Positions 14,921-23,460 of a DNA stretch of 64,000 nucleotides are shown here, one piece after another (within the stretch, counting starts at the first letter, position 1; the number at the start of each line of letters is the position of its first letter). The translations under genes were made by a program, and so were the position numbers. The DNA is from Paenibacillus sp. SZ31 (GTDB lineage Bacteria; Bacillota; Bacilli; Paenibacillales; Paenibacillaceae). The stretch spans positions 434,001 through 498,000 of the forward strand of contig NZ_JABBEA010000003.1 in assembly GCF_012912005.1 (NCBI RefSeq). Reading direction: 5' to 3'. The notes below the pieces were generated by a model. That model searched no databases. It was given only the letters and a program-made list of their open reading frames with translations, and had not been told where the DNA came from.

Positions 14921-15727
14921 CTATCGTCCTAAATACATACTGGGTCTGGCATTTAACAACATCCGTGTATACTCATGCTGCGGGTGATCGAACAGTTGGT
15001 ACACATCCGCCTGCTCCACAATTCGCCCCTTCTGCATGACCGCGACTTCATCCGCCATTTGCGAGATCACGCCCAGATCGTGGGAGATGAGCAAGATGGA
15101 TGTGCCATACTCCGTACGTAGCCGATCCAATTCCTGAAGCACCTTGAACTGATTCACGACATCCAGTGCCGTCGTTGGTTCATCAGCAATAACCAAAGCC
15201 GGTCGCAGACACATCGATATGGCGATCATCACACGCTGCAACATACCGCCACTCAGTTGGAAGGGATATCGCTTCATCAGTTTAGCTGGTTCGGGTAAGT
15301 TCATATCTGCCAAGGCAGCAATGGCCCGCTCCCTGGCAGCTGCTTTGGACATTCCCGTATGCGTACGCAAGGTTTCAATGAATTGAGATCCAATCGTATA
15401 TACGGGTGTAAAAGCATTCATCGGATTCTGCATAATAAATCCGATTTCCTTGCCGCGGATGCGCCGCATCTCCTCACCTGACAACGAGCCAAGCTCCCGT
15501 CCATTCAGGTGGATGCTGCCCGACACTTCCATCCTGCGCGGATCAAGCAGATGGAGCAACGCGTTACATGTAACGGTCTTACCGCTGCCACTCTCACCGA
15601 CGAGACCGAAGACACGACCTTTTTTTAATTCAAAATCAATGGGCTCCAGTAACGGGACTGAACCCTCCGCTGTTCTTAGATTCACTTGCAGACCACGAAC
15701 TTCGAGTACCTTCGCTGCATCATCCAT
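14921..15727 (-). CDS. ABC importer ATPase, NikD/OppD type
   Basis: A 268-aa ATP-binding subunit. Walker A GESGSGKTV, IGFIMQNPMNAFTPVYTIG, signature LSGGMLQRVMIAISM and Walker B LVIADEPTTALD are intact and typical of the NikD/OppD branch. Two starts are possible: GTG 15739, which overlaps the GAGGGG, and ATG 15727 at better spacing; the latter is used. It lies 39 bp past the permease gene and is followed by a 160-bp gap before the partner ATPase, with no clear terminator between. Confidence 0.88.
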   Translation of the reverse strand: MDDAAKVLEVRGLQVNLRTAEGSVPLLEPIDFELKKGRVFGLVGESGSGKTVTCNALLHLLDPRRMEVSGSIHLNGRELGSLSGEEMRRIRGKEIGFIMQNPMNAFTPVYTIGSQFIETLRTHTGMSKAAARERAIAALADMNLPEPAKLMKRYPFQLSGGMLQRVMIAISMCLRPALVIADEPTTALDVVNQFKVLQELDRLRTEYGTSILLISHDLGVISQMADEVAVMQKGRIVEQADVYQLFDHPQHEYTRMLLNARPSMYLGR

Positions 15728-15766
15728 CGTTACGTTCACCCCTCATATGCCTTCGATTCCGAACCA

Positions 15767-16597
15767 CTACCTTTTTGCTATACCATAACGCTCGGATAAC
15801 GCTTCACCTAAGATGTTGAACGTAATGACTACGAGCAGAATCAATGCCCCCGGGTAGATCATCAACTCCGGATGACTGCGAATATAACCTGTCCCCTCAT
15901 GAATCATAGCGCCCCATTCTGCATTCGGTGGTTGAATACCAAGTCCCAGGAAAGACAGAGCAGATATATCCATAATCGCCCACCCCATCTCCAGAGTACC
16001 CATCACAACGATCGGACGCTGCACGTTGGGGATGATATGTTTCCGAATAATCGTCCACGAAGAGGAGCCGCTAATCCGCGCCGCTGCGATGAAGTTCCGT
16101 TCTTTCAGACTAACGACCATGTTCCGGCAGATACGTGCATAATACACCCACTGTACCATCATGAGTGCTAGAAGCACCTGCATCAAACCTGGACCAAAGA
16201 TCCCTACAATACCGAGCACCAGCACCAGATTCGGAAACGCCATAATGCCTTCACACAAGCGCATCAGCAGACTGTCCACCCAGCCACCAAGGTAACCGGA
16301 GATTGAACCTACAATGACACCAATGAGCAAAGATGACAGGAAGATCAGGGTAGCAAAACCAAGCGACACCCGCGCTCCATACATCAGCCTGGTGAGATTG
16401 TCGCGTCCCAGATGATCCGTTCCCAGCCAATGCTCAAGCGATGGACTCGCCAGCTTCTGCAACAGATTCACCTTCACCGGGTCATGAGGAGCAATCCATG
16501 GGGCTAATAACGCGATCACGAAGAAAAGCAATAGGATCACCGAGCAGATCTGGATGGCTCTCTGTCCTTTAAATACCGCACGCCATTTGTTTATCAA
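15767..16597 (-). CDS. ABC importer permease, NikC/DppC type
   Basis: A 276-aa inner-membrane permease with about six transmembrane segments. The N-terminal LAPWIAPHDPVKVNL and LGTDHLGRDNLTRLMYG motifs are diagnostic of the DppC/NikC family. The EAA-loop region is AARISGSSSWTIIRKHIIPN. The start is TTG, overlapping the upstream permease stop by 4 bp (TTGA), so the two permeases are translationally coupled. It ends with the family-typical LGEALSERY. Confidence 0.9.
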   Translation of the reverse strand: MINKWRAVFKGQRAIQICSVILLLFFVIALLAPWIAPHDPVKVNLLQKLASPSLEHWLGTDHLGRDNLTRLMYGARVSLGFATLIFLSSLLIGVIVGSISGYLGGWVDSLLMRLCEGIMAFPNLVLVLGIVGIFGPGLMQVLLALMMVQWVYYARICRNMVVSLKERNFIAAARISGSSSWTIIRKHIIPNVQRPIVVMGTLEMGWAIMDISALSFLGLGIQPPNAEWGAMIHEGTGYIRSHPELMIYPGALILLVVITFNILGEALSERYGIAKR

Positions 16598-17541
16598 TGT
16601 TCTGCCCGTCCTTTCGCGGAAATCCGTGGGTCCATAACGAGCTGCACCAGATCAACGAGCAGATTGCATACGATGAACAGGCAGGCCGCCAGGAAGACAT
16701 AACATTGAATCACGGGAATATCCCGGTTAAATATCGCATCGACAAAGTACCGTCCGAACCCCGGCCAGGAAAATACCTGCTCTACAATAATGGTGCCTGT
16801 GAGCAGCTTGCCCATACTCATGCCCATTCCTGTAATAAGGGGCGATATGGCGATTTTCAGCACATGTTTCAGCATAATGACTCGTTCGCGAATTCCGCGT
16901 GTTCTCGCGTACTGTACATATGTCTCCTGCAATTGCTCCAGTACACTGGAACGTAACAATCGGGTGTAGACCGCAATAAGAATCAAGGAGAGAGTAATCG
17001 TAGGCAGAACCAGATTCTCCCACGATCCACGCCCCTCCACAGGTAGCCAGTCCAGCTTCACCGAGAAAAAGAAGATCAGCAGATAACCTAACCAGAATTG
17101 CGGAATAGATGCTCCAAAATAGGAAATCGCACGGCTGACCATGTCAATCCAGCTATTCTTGTACACCGCCGCCAGTATTCCCAATGGAATACTCACCAAA
17201 GCGGATAACAACATACTCCAAAAGGCTAGTTCAGCCGTAGCGGGAATCCTTAGTTTCACTTCATCCCATACGGGTTTGTTGGTGAGATACGAAGTGCCGA
17301 AGTCGAGCTTGGCAATCTTCTGAATCGTATGCGCATATTGGGTTACCAAAGGCTGATCCAGGCCGAACTCATGCCGCTTTTGCGCAAGCAGCTCCGGTGT
17401 TGGATAGATATGAGCGGCTGTCAGATAAGCCTCGGCCGGATCAACCGGTGAAATATGAATAAGCGCAAAGGTAACGAGTGTAGCGATAAAAACGATAGGA
17501 ATGATCGCGATCATTCGTTTACCGATATAACTGATCACCAA
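16594..17541 (-). CDS. ABC importer permease, NikB/DppB type
   Basis: A 315-aa permease with six predicted transmembrane segments. It opens with IGKRMIAIIPIVFIATLVTF and HISPVDPAEAYL, as DppB/NikB proteins do, and carries YVQYARTRGIRERVIMLKH (EAA loop) and VEQVFSWPGFGRYFVDAIFN near the end. The start is GTG with GAGGAACGTTTG upstream. It follows the binding-protein gene by 63 bp and overlaps the partner permease. Confidence 0.9.
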   Translation of the reverse strand: MVISYIGKRMIAIIPIVFIATLVTFALIHISPVDPAEAYLTAAHIYPTPELLAQKRHEFGLDQPLVTQYAHTIQKIAKLDFGTSYLTNKPVWDEVKLRIPATAELAFWSMLLSALVSIPLGILAAVYKNSWIDMVSRAISYFGASIPQFWLGYLLIFFFSVKLDWLPVEGRGSWENLVLPTITLSLILIAVYTRLLRSSVLEQLQETYVQYARTRGIRERVIMLKHVLKIAISPLITGMGMSMGKLLTGTIIVEQVFSWPGFGRYFVDAIFNRDIPVIQCYVFLAACLFIVCNLLVDLVQLVMDPRISAKGRAEH

Positions 17542-17604
17542 ACGTTCCTCCTTTTATCAAGCTACATGACCTTAGCAAGACCTTACTATTCTCGAAATTA
17601 TTAC

Positions 17605-19239
17605 TTATTGATTGCCCAATTCGATGCCTACAAACGGATTTTCGTCACGGTTTGCCGGGAAAATAAAGTTGGAGATTTTCTTCTGATATACAGCCGTTTT
17701 CTTAATATAAGAGATCGGTACGATCGCCGATTGCTCCTGAAGTGTTTTCAGGATAGAGCCATATAACTCTTGGCGTTTCGTCTCGTCTGTGGATGATAGG
17801 GCTGCATGCACCTGATCGTCCAGTTCATTTTTCATCGGCAACGCACTCAGGGTCTCGGAAATCCCGAATCCAGGGCTCGCTACAACGTTAATGAAGGAAT
17901 GCGGATCATACGGTGCGCCATAGTTGTACCAGAAATACAGGTCGAAATCATTGGCTTTCAAACGTTTGATCTGTACCGTCAGTTCAAGCCCAGTAAGGTT
18001 CACTTTAACCCCAAGCTCGCTCCATTCCGCCTGAATGGTTTCAGCCATCGCTTTCTGAATTGGGTCCGTCTTGTCAAAAATCATCTCAAAATCAAGCTGC
18101 TGACCGTCTTTCTCACGAACTGTACCACCTGCTGGCAGCTTCCAGCCTGCTTCGTCCAGTAAAGCTTTGGATTTCTCCACGTCGTACGTGATCGGTTCCA
18201 AGTCTACATTGGTGTACGGATAATTTTTGGACAGTACTGTATCGGCTGGTTCTTCCAATCCGGAAGTAACACCTTCCACCATCGCCTGTTTATTAAACCC
18301 TTGCTGAAGCGCCATCCGTACTCTGACATCGGACAGCTTCGGATTGGAAGAGTTCAGCAACAAGCTGCGAGTGCCTACCGGATCAGACAATTGGGTCACA
18401 TATTCATCGTTGTCACGCAGCTGTTGGAATGCATCCAGACTGATCACACCTTCACCGTAGATGAGGTCGAGATCACCTTTTTCAAAAGCGAGTACACGGG
18501 TTTCACCGTCAGGAATGATTTTGACTGTAATCTGATCCACCTTCGGTGCTGTTCCCCAATAGTTCGGGTTACGCTTGAAGACGGCATATTCGTCCTGCTT
18601 GTATTCAGCCAGCATCCACGGGCCCGTTCCAACCGGCTCTTTGATGCCTTGGGATGTATCTCCATCATCCGGGAATCCGGCTTCTCCCAAGAAGCGGAAA
18701 GGACGAACCACCGACAAGTCCTGAAGAACAGGATAATACGGCTCTGTGAGTGTCATGCGGAAGGTCTGGTCGTCCACAACCTCCGTCTTGTCGAGCACAC
18801 CTACAATGCCCAGCCAGCTATGTGTATCTTTATTTTTCATTACAGCGTCAAAATTCTTTTTCACAATCTCAGCATTAAATGGCGTACCATCTGAGAATTT
18901 CACACCTTGGCGAAGCTTGAATGTATATACTTTGCCGTCATCGGAGATGGTCCATGATTCTGCCAGAGCAGGTTCCAGTTTTCCGTCCTTCTGGTAACTG
19001 ATCAGCGGCTCATAGAGCATGGATTGGGCAAATAATTGCGAAGGATTGTACGTGTGCGGATTCATTGTGCCGATATCACGTGGCCATGACATCGTAATCG
19101 ACTTCGTAGATGTTTGATCCGAAGCAGCAGATGAGGATTCATCTCCACTTCCTGTATTGCTGCAACCCACGATAACGAATAGCAACAAGAGCATAGTTGC
19201 CAGCATGAGGGCCGAAGATTTGCGATGTTGTACAGACAT
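17605..19239 (-). CDS. Nickel/metallophore-type substrate-binding lipoprotein (NikA/CntA-like)
   Basis: A 544-aa family-5 solute-binding lipoprotein with lipobox IVGC (Cys26) behind a hydrophobic signal. The body is strongly NikA-like: RPFRFLGEAGFPDDG, VGTGPWML, NPNYWGTAPKVDQITVKIIP, FEKGDLDLIYGEG and YGAPYDPHSF. The last holds a His at the place of the nickel-contact His in E. coli NikA. The related staphylopine receptor CntA shares many of these features, so free metal versus metal-opine cannot be told apart. Start at 19239 behind AAAGGGG. First gene of the operon; a perfect Fur box lies in its promoter. Confidence 0.85.
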   Translation of the reverse strand: MSVQHRKSSALMLATMLLLLFVIVGCSNTGSGDESSSAASDQTSTKSITMSWPRDIGTMNPHTYNPSQLFAQSMLYEPLISYQKDGKLEPALAESWTISDDGKVYTFKLRQGVKFSDGTPFNAEIVKKNFDAVMKNKDTHSWLGIVGVLDKTEVVDDQTFRMTLTEPYYPVLQDLSVVRPFRFLGEAGFPDDGDTSQGIKEPVGTGPWMLAEYKQDEYAVFKRNPNYWGTAPKVDQITVKIIPDGETRVLAFEKGDLDLIYGEGVISLDAFQQLRDNDEYVTQLSDPVGTRSLLLNSSNPKLSDVRVRMALQQGFNKQAMVEGVTSGLEEPADTVLSKNYPYTNVDLEPITYDVEKSKALLDEAGWKLPAGGTVREKDGQQLDFEMIFDKTDPIQKAMAETIQAEWSELGVKVNLTGLELTVQIKRLKANDFDLYFWYNYGAPYDPHSFINVVASPGFGISETLSALPMKNELDDQVHAALSSTDETKRQELYGSILKTLQEQSAIVPISYIKKTAVYQKKISNFIFPANRDENPFVGIELGNQ

Positions 19240-19267
19240 GGATGTTGAACCCCTTTTCTCTATTTTA

Positions 19268-19282
19268 TGATAATGATTATCA
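19268..19282. promoter_or_regulatory. Fur box (perfect 7-1-7 inverted repeat)
   Basis: TGATAATGATTATCA matches the Bacillus Fur consensus TGATAATNATTATCA at every fixed base, and flanking A/T extends the dyad to 17 bp. It lies 29 bp upstream of the binding-protein start codon, overlapping A/T-rich promoter sequence (CATAAAAT). PerR (TTATAAT) and Zur (TCGTAAT) half-sites differ from it. It predicts iron-dependent repression of the five-gene importer operon. Confidence 0.88.
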
Positions 19283-19362
19283 TATTCATCCATTAAGAAT
19301 AGGCAGGAGCCCTCCTTTTGTCAACAAAATTCGACATGGTATGTATCACTACTAAATATGCC

Positions 19363-19391
19363 AAAAAAGCCCTTCCTGTAGGAGGAAGAGC
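19363..19391 (-). terminator. Terminator downstream of the mannan operon
   Basis: On the minus strand GCTCTTCCT pairs with AGGAAGGGC (one bulge) around CCTAC, followed by TTTTTT. It lies 144 bp past the GH113 stop codon and 81 bp upstream of the Fur box, so it isolates the two operons. Confidence 0.75.
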
Positions 19392-19534
19392 CTCTCGACC
19401 TGAATATGAATCACAACTGCAATAATAAGCTCAACCATAATCTGCTATTCCTTGCTCACAGCATGGAAATCACGAAAGTACATATGCAGATATATCACTG
19501 AAATCTATCTTCACATACGCTTCTTGTTTCTCAT

Positions 19535-20482
19535 TTAAACTTCTACAGCGATGCCTTCATAGAACTCACGAATCACCTGCTCCGCTGGCTTGCCGTAAAC
19601 TCCATATCCGTCATCGGTCAGCGCATCCTTCTCCGTGTGCAGATTTGCGCTCCAATCCCACAGACCGAATCCGCGTACCCAGTCACGCTGACTGACATGC
19701 TGGAACATCGCTTCATAGAAACGCTCCTGTTCCTCCGCGCTGACTTCGCCTTCCAGCCCCCAATCGTTTGGCACCTGAGCTGATCCGCTGCGGCTGGGAC
19801 AACCGGCTTCCGCGAAGAAAAAGGGTTTGCCATAGGGAGCAATCGCGTGCTCAATGCGATCCAGCTGTGCCTCCCAATCTCCGATGGGATAGTAACCACT
19901 GGAAGAGATCACGTCCACAGCATCCCACCATTTCACATGACCTTCCTGATATTTGTCCGTGTTGTATGACACCAGTCCCGTGTACACTTCACGCACACCG
20001 GCGATCAACTCGCGCCATTCCTGATCCCGACGCTCGGATTGCACCATCTCACAGCCTACGATGAACATCTCACACTGTTCCTGCTCTGCAATCGCTGCAT
20101 AATGCTTCTGATATGCCGTGTAGCTGCGGAACCAATCCTTCCACTTCGGCTCACACGGCACATCGATATCAAAAAAGTTAATGTGTGCACGCCATGTGCC
20201 ATCGGTACAGTTGACGGTTGGTTTCAGAATGACACGCAGCCCGAGTGTACGGGCATATCGCATCATGTCCACCAGTTCATCATCCTCCACCAGATGTGCA
20301 CCCCGATACTTTACTTCTACCGCCTGTGGATGATCCTGATGTGCCGCCAGAGCAAAAATAACATGAGAACTGCCTGTACGTTCAGCCATCAGGCGCAAGG
20401 ATTCTTTGGCTTCCGGCTTGCGGAAGTCTCCCCTGCCACTCATCCAGCCAAATGTAAATCCCTTGATATACTCCATATGCAT
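19535..20482 (-). CDS. GH113 beta-1,4-mannanase-like glycosidase
   Basis: A 315-aa TIM-barrel glycosidase of the GH113 type. Candidate catalytic acids are Glu145 in FIVGCEMVQ and Glu225 in FFFAEAGCPS. They are 80 residues apart, the same separation as the catalytic pair I recall for the Alicyclobacillus GH113 mannanase. Sugar-contact motifs LKPTVNCTDGTWRAHI and ISSSGYYPIGDW are present. No signal peptide is seen, so it should act on imported manno-oligosaccharides. Its start overlaps the GH130 stop by one base (TAATG) and it ends the binding protein-permease-GH130 operon. Confidence 0.82.
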   Translation of the reverse strand: MHMEYIKGFTFGWMSGRGDFRKPEAKESLRLMAERTGSSHVIFALAAHQDHPQAVEVKYRGAHLVEDDELVDMMRYARTLGLRVILKPTVNCTDGTWRAHINFFDIDVPCEPKWKDWFRSYTAYQKHYAAIAEQEQCEMFIVGCEMVQSERRDQEWRELIAGVREVYTGLVSYNTDKYQEGHVKWWDAVDVISSSGYYPIGDWEAQLDRIEHAIAPYGKPFFFAEAGCPSRSGSAQVPNDWGLEGEVSAEEQERFYEAMFQHVSQRDWVRGFGLWDWSANLHTEKDALTDDGYGVYGKPAEQVIREFYEGIAVEV

Positions 20483-21519
20483 TACAGCTTGCCTTCCTCG
20501 TGATCTCCGGCGATAACTTCATCGGTCTGGATCACATAGTTCACAATCTCTTCGATGGTCGTGTAAGCGACGCCAACATATGTGTCGGCAGCACCGTAAT
20601 AGATAGCGATACGTCCGGTATCGGCATCATGTAACGTTGCGCATGGGAAGATGACGTTATCAACGAAGCCTTGTTCCTCATACCATTTTTCGGGTGTAAG
20701 TACGAAGTTGGAGGAACGATATTTTACTTTGGACGGCTCATCCAGATCCAGAATAACTGCCCCCATACTATATACCAAACCGTTACAGGTTCCCGTTACG
20801 CCGTGGTAGAACATCAGCCAGCCTTCAGACGTTTCGATCGGAGCGGGCCCGCCGCCAATTTTGACCGATTGCCACCAGCCTTGGCCGCCTTTACTCATCA
20901 CATGACGGTGCTTGCCCCAGTACACGAGATCCGGGCTTTCACTCAGGAAAATGTCTCCGAATGGGGTATGTCCACTGTCGCTCGGTCTGGACAACATCAC
21001 ATAGTTATCGTTGATTTTGCGAGGGAACAACACGCCATTACGGTTGAACGGCAGCAGTGGATTTTCGAGACGGACAAATGTTTTGAAATCATCCGTCTTC
21101 GCCAGTCCCAATGCTGCGCCGTAGAAATCGGTACACCAGATGATGTAATACGTATCCTCGACTTTGACCAGACGCGGGTCATACGCATAGTTCGGCATGA
21201 ACGGATCGCCATTTTCATCTACAAATGCAATGCGTTCCTCTTCAATTGTCCACTCCAGACCATCTTCGCTTGCACCCATGTGCAGATGCGGACGGCCATT
21301 AACGGTTTCGGCGCGGAACACCCCAATGAACTTTCCTTCATAGGGAATAACAGCACTGTTGAAAATACGGGCAACGCCTTTGACCGGATTGCGCGGAACC
21401 ACGGGGTTCGCCGAGTGTCTCCATACCGGGCCTTCTACTCCCTCCGGTTTGGCTTCCCACGGCATATTCGGCAAAGCATCCCCAACAATGTGTACGTTTT
21501 TCGTTTCAGCAACTGACAT
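20482..21519 (-). CDS. GH130 beta-mannoside phosphorylase (oligosaccharide type likely)
   Basis: A 345-aa five-bladed beta-propeller phosphorylase of GH130. Such enzymes split beta-mannosides with phosphate to give mannose-1-phosphate. Family features: RIFNSAVIPYEGKFIGVFR, YAYDPRLVKVEDTYYIIWC (the general-acid Asp region), GVLFPRKINDNYVMLSRPSD, and GGGPAPIETSEGWLMFYHG (phosphate-binding region). Start at 21519: the second ATG after GGGAG has proper spacing. The length is nearer to GH130_2 mannooligosaccharide phosphorylases than the other GH130 in the window; that subfamily call is inference. Cytoplasmic; coupled to GH113. Confidence 0.88.
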   Translation of the reverse strand: MSVAETKNVHIVGDALPNMPWEAKPEGVEGPVWRHSANPVVPRNPVKGVARIFNSAVIPYEGKFIGVFRAETVNGRPHLHMGASEDGLEWTIEEERIAFVDENGDPFMPNYAYDPRLVKVEDTYYIIWCTDFYGAALGLAKTDDFKTFVRLENPLLPFNRNGVLFPRKINDNYVMLSRPSDSGHTPFGDIFLSESPDLVYWGKHRHVMSKGGQGWWQSVKIGGGPAPIETSEGWLMFYHGVTGTCNGLVYSMGAVILDLDEPSKVKYRSSNFVLTPEKWYEEQGFVDNVIFPCATLHDADTGRIAIYYGAADTYVGVAYTTIEEIVNYVIQTDEVIAGDHEEGKL

Positions 21520-21541
21520 TTTCATTTCTCCCTTCGGATTT

Positions 21542-22375
21542 TTATTTAACTGAGCCTTGCGCGAAGCCATTGTAGATGTACTTCTGTAGCAGGAGGAAGA
21601 TGATCATCGTTGGAATAATGGCGATCATGATGCCGGCGCTGATGACTTCCCACTGCGATCCGAACGGTCCCTTGAATTTGAACAAGGCGGTGGATATGAC
21701 CTGTAGATCGGTCTTCGGCATGTACAGGAACGGTGTGTAGAAGTCGTTATAGATGTTCACACCCTTCACGATAATGACCGTCACAATGGCCGGTTTCAGC
21801 AGTGGCAGAATGATTTTCCAGTAGATCGTGAAGTACGAAGCGCCGTCCAGCATGGCGGATTCATCCAGTGCACTTGAGATGGAGCCAAGGAACTGCAGGA
21901 AAATATAAACCGCGATGATATCTGTACCCAGGTACATCACGATGGCCGCCCAGCGTGTGTTAAACAGGTCGAGCGCGTTGATGATCTGGAATGTGGCGAC
22001 CTGCGTCGTAACACTTGGAATCAGGGTAGCGAGCAGGAATGCCGCGACCATGATTTTCTTGCCTTTGAATTTGAACCGATCCAGTACATATGCGATCATG
22101 GAACCGGTTAAGGTCGCCCCTATAATGGAGATGACCAGGATAATAATTGTATTTTTGAAACCGACCAGCATGTTACCATCCACAAAAGCCTTCGCGTAGT
22201 TCGCAAAGTTCAGCCAGTTGGCTGGTGGAGCAAGCGGGCTGCTGGTGGCGTATTCCGCATTCGTTTTGAGTGATGCAAACAGGATGACCACGATGGGTAA
22301 CAGTGCGATAAATGCTGCAAGGATGAGGGAAGCATATTTAACCACGCTCGCAAGGGTGTATTTGAGTTGTGTCAT
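21542..22375 (-). CDS. Carbohydrate ABC permease, MalG type
   Basis: A 277-aa permease with about six transmembrane segments. The EAA loop reads ESAMLDGASYFTIYWKIILP, and the C-terminus QKYIYNGFAQGSVK is the standard MalG/CUT1 ending. The N-terminal LPIVVILFASLKTN is also typical. It follows the MalF-type gene by 2 bp and precedes GH130 by 22 bp. No ATPase is encoded in the locus, so the importer presumably uses a shared MsmX-type ATPase from elsewhere, as is usual for Firmicute CUT1 systems. Confidence 0.9.
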   Translation of the reverse strand: MTQLKYTLASVVKYASLILAAFIALLPIVVILFASLKTNAEYATSSPLAPPANWLNFANYAKAFVDGNMLVGFKNTIIILVISIIGATLTGSMIAYVLDRFKFKGKKIMVAAFLLATLIPSVTTQVATFQIINALDLFNTRWAAIVMYLGTDIIAVYIFLQFLGSISSALDESAMLDGASYFTIYWKIILPLLKPAIVTVIIVKGVNIYNDFYTPFLYMPKTDLQVISTALFKFKGPFGSQWEVISAGIMIAIIPTMIIFLLLQKYIYNGFAQGSVK

Positions 22376-22377
22376 GT

Positions 22378-23265
22378 TTATTCCTCCCCTTTCATGGTGA
22401 CGCGCTGCACGAGCGTAACGAGAATAACGATCATGAGCAGCACGACTGCCATGGCGGATGCCAGTCCCAGCTTGCCATATTTAAATGCCAAGTGAACCGT
22501 TTGGATTACAAATGTCATACTGCCGTTGGAACCATCGGTCATGATATATGGAATATCGAACGCACTAATTGCGCCGCTAATGGCCAAGATCAGGTTAAGC
22601 TGCAGGATACGCGTTATACTTGGCAGGATGATATGGCGGAATTGCTGCCAGCGATTGGCCCCGTCAATATCCGATGCTTCATACACATCCTTCGGAATGG
22701 AAGAGATCGCTCCCAGGAAAATGATAAAGTTGAAGCCCATGTATCTCCATACCGATGCGCCTGCAAGTGACACATTGATAATATTCGGATTACCGAGCCA
22801 GAGCTGCGTATATTGTCCAAGTCCTACAGCATGCATGAGCATATCAAGTGTGCCGTCCGGTTTGAAGAAAAAGAGGAAGATAAAACCGATGGCTACACCG
22901 TTCAGCAAATATGGGAAGAACAATATGCCTTTGAAGAAGTTTTTTCCACGGACTTTGAAACTCAGGATCGTGGCAAAGTAGAGTGCCAAGCCCATCTGTA
23001 AGAACGTAGCCACAAAGTAGTACAAGCTGACAATAAATACTTTGAAGTATTCCGGATCACTGAAGATGCGCGTATAGTTCTCAAACCCAACATAATCGAA
23101 CCTTTTGCTGTATCCGTTCCAATCGGTGAAACTGTATTTGAACATGTTAATGACAGGTAAATACGCAAACGTGAACAGCAACGCCAGCGGAATAATTGAG
23201 AAGGCACAGATGATAAATATGCGTTGCGCTGAGTAACCCCAATTCGAAACCTTTAAGTACTTCAT
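22378..23265 (-). CDS. Carbohydrate ABC permease, MalF type
   Basis: A 295-aa permease with six transmembrane segments. FAYLPVINMFKYSFTDWNG near the start and the EAA loop EASDIDGANRWQQFRHIILP identify a CUT1 MalF-like subunit. Start at 23265: GGAGG lies ten bases upstream, while a GTG three codons earlier abuts the ribosome site. It pairs with the MalG-type gene 2 bp downstream and is separated from the binding-protein gene by a 195-bp gap with a stem-loop. Confidence 0.9.
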   Translation of the reverse strand: MKYLKVSNWGYSAQRIFIICAFSIIPLALLFTFAYLPVINMFKYSFTDWNGYSKRFDYVGFENYTRIFSDPEYFKVFIVSLYYFVATFLQMGLALYFATILSFKVRGKNFFKGILFFPYLLNGVAIGFIFLFFFKPDGTLDMLMHAVGLGQYTQLWLGNPNIINVSLAGASVWRYMGFNFIIFLGAISSIPKDVYEASDIDGANRWQQFRHIILPSITRILQLNLILAISGAISAFDIPYIMTDGSNGSMTFVIQTVHLAFKYGKLGLASAMAVVLLMIVILVTLVQRVTMKGEE

Positions 23266-23351
23266 GCTCTCCACACCTCCAAGCGGTTCACCCGCCTATA
23301 TATCGAAAGACTCCCGTCCAATGGAATTCCTGCGGAATAACTGCCGGGGAT

Positions 23352-23387
23352 GAGTATGGGTATCATGCTTTCAAATACCACATACTC
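23352..23387 (-). other. Intercistronic stem-loop after the binding-protein gene
   Basis: GAGTATGGGTAT (23352-23363) pairs with ATACCACATACTC (23375-23387) with one bulged base. There is no T-run. Stem-loops between a binding-protein gene and its permeases commonly stabilise the upstream message or partly terminate it, giving more binding protein than permease. That role is inferred. Confidence 0.5.
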
Positions 23388-23460
23388 CATGCTCCATTCA
23401 TAAATGGCTTCCTATATCCCAGCAGTCCATTCATCACCTGATCCACTTACGTTAATCCAA

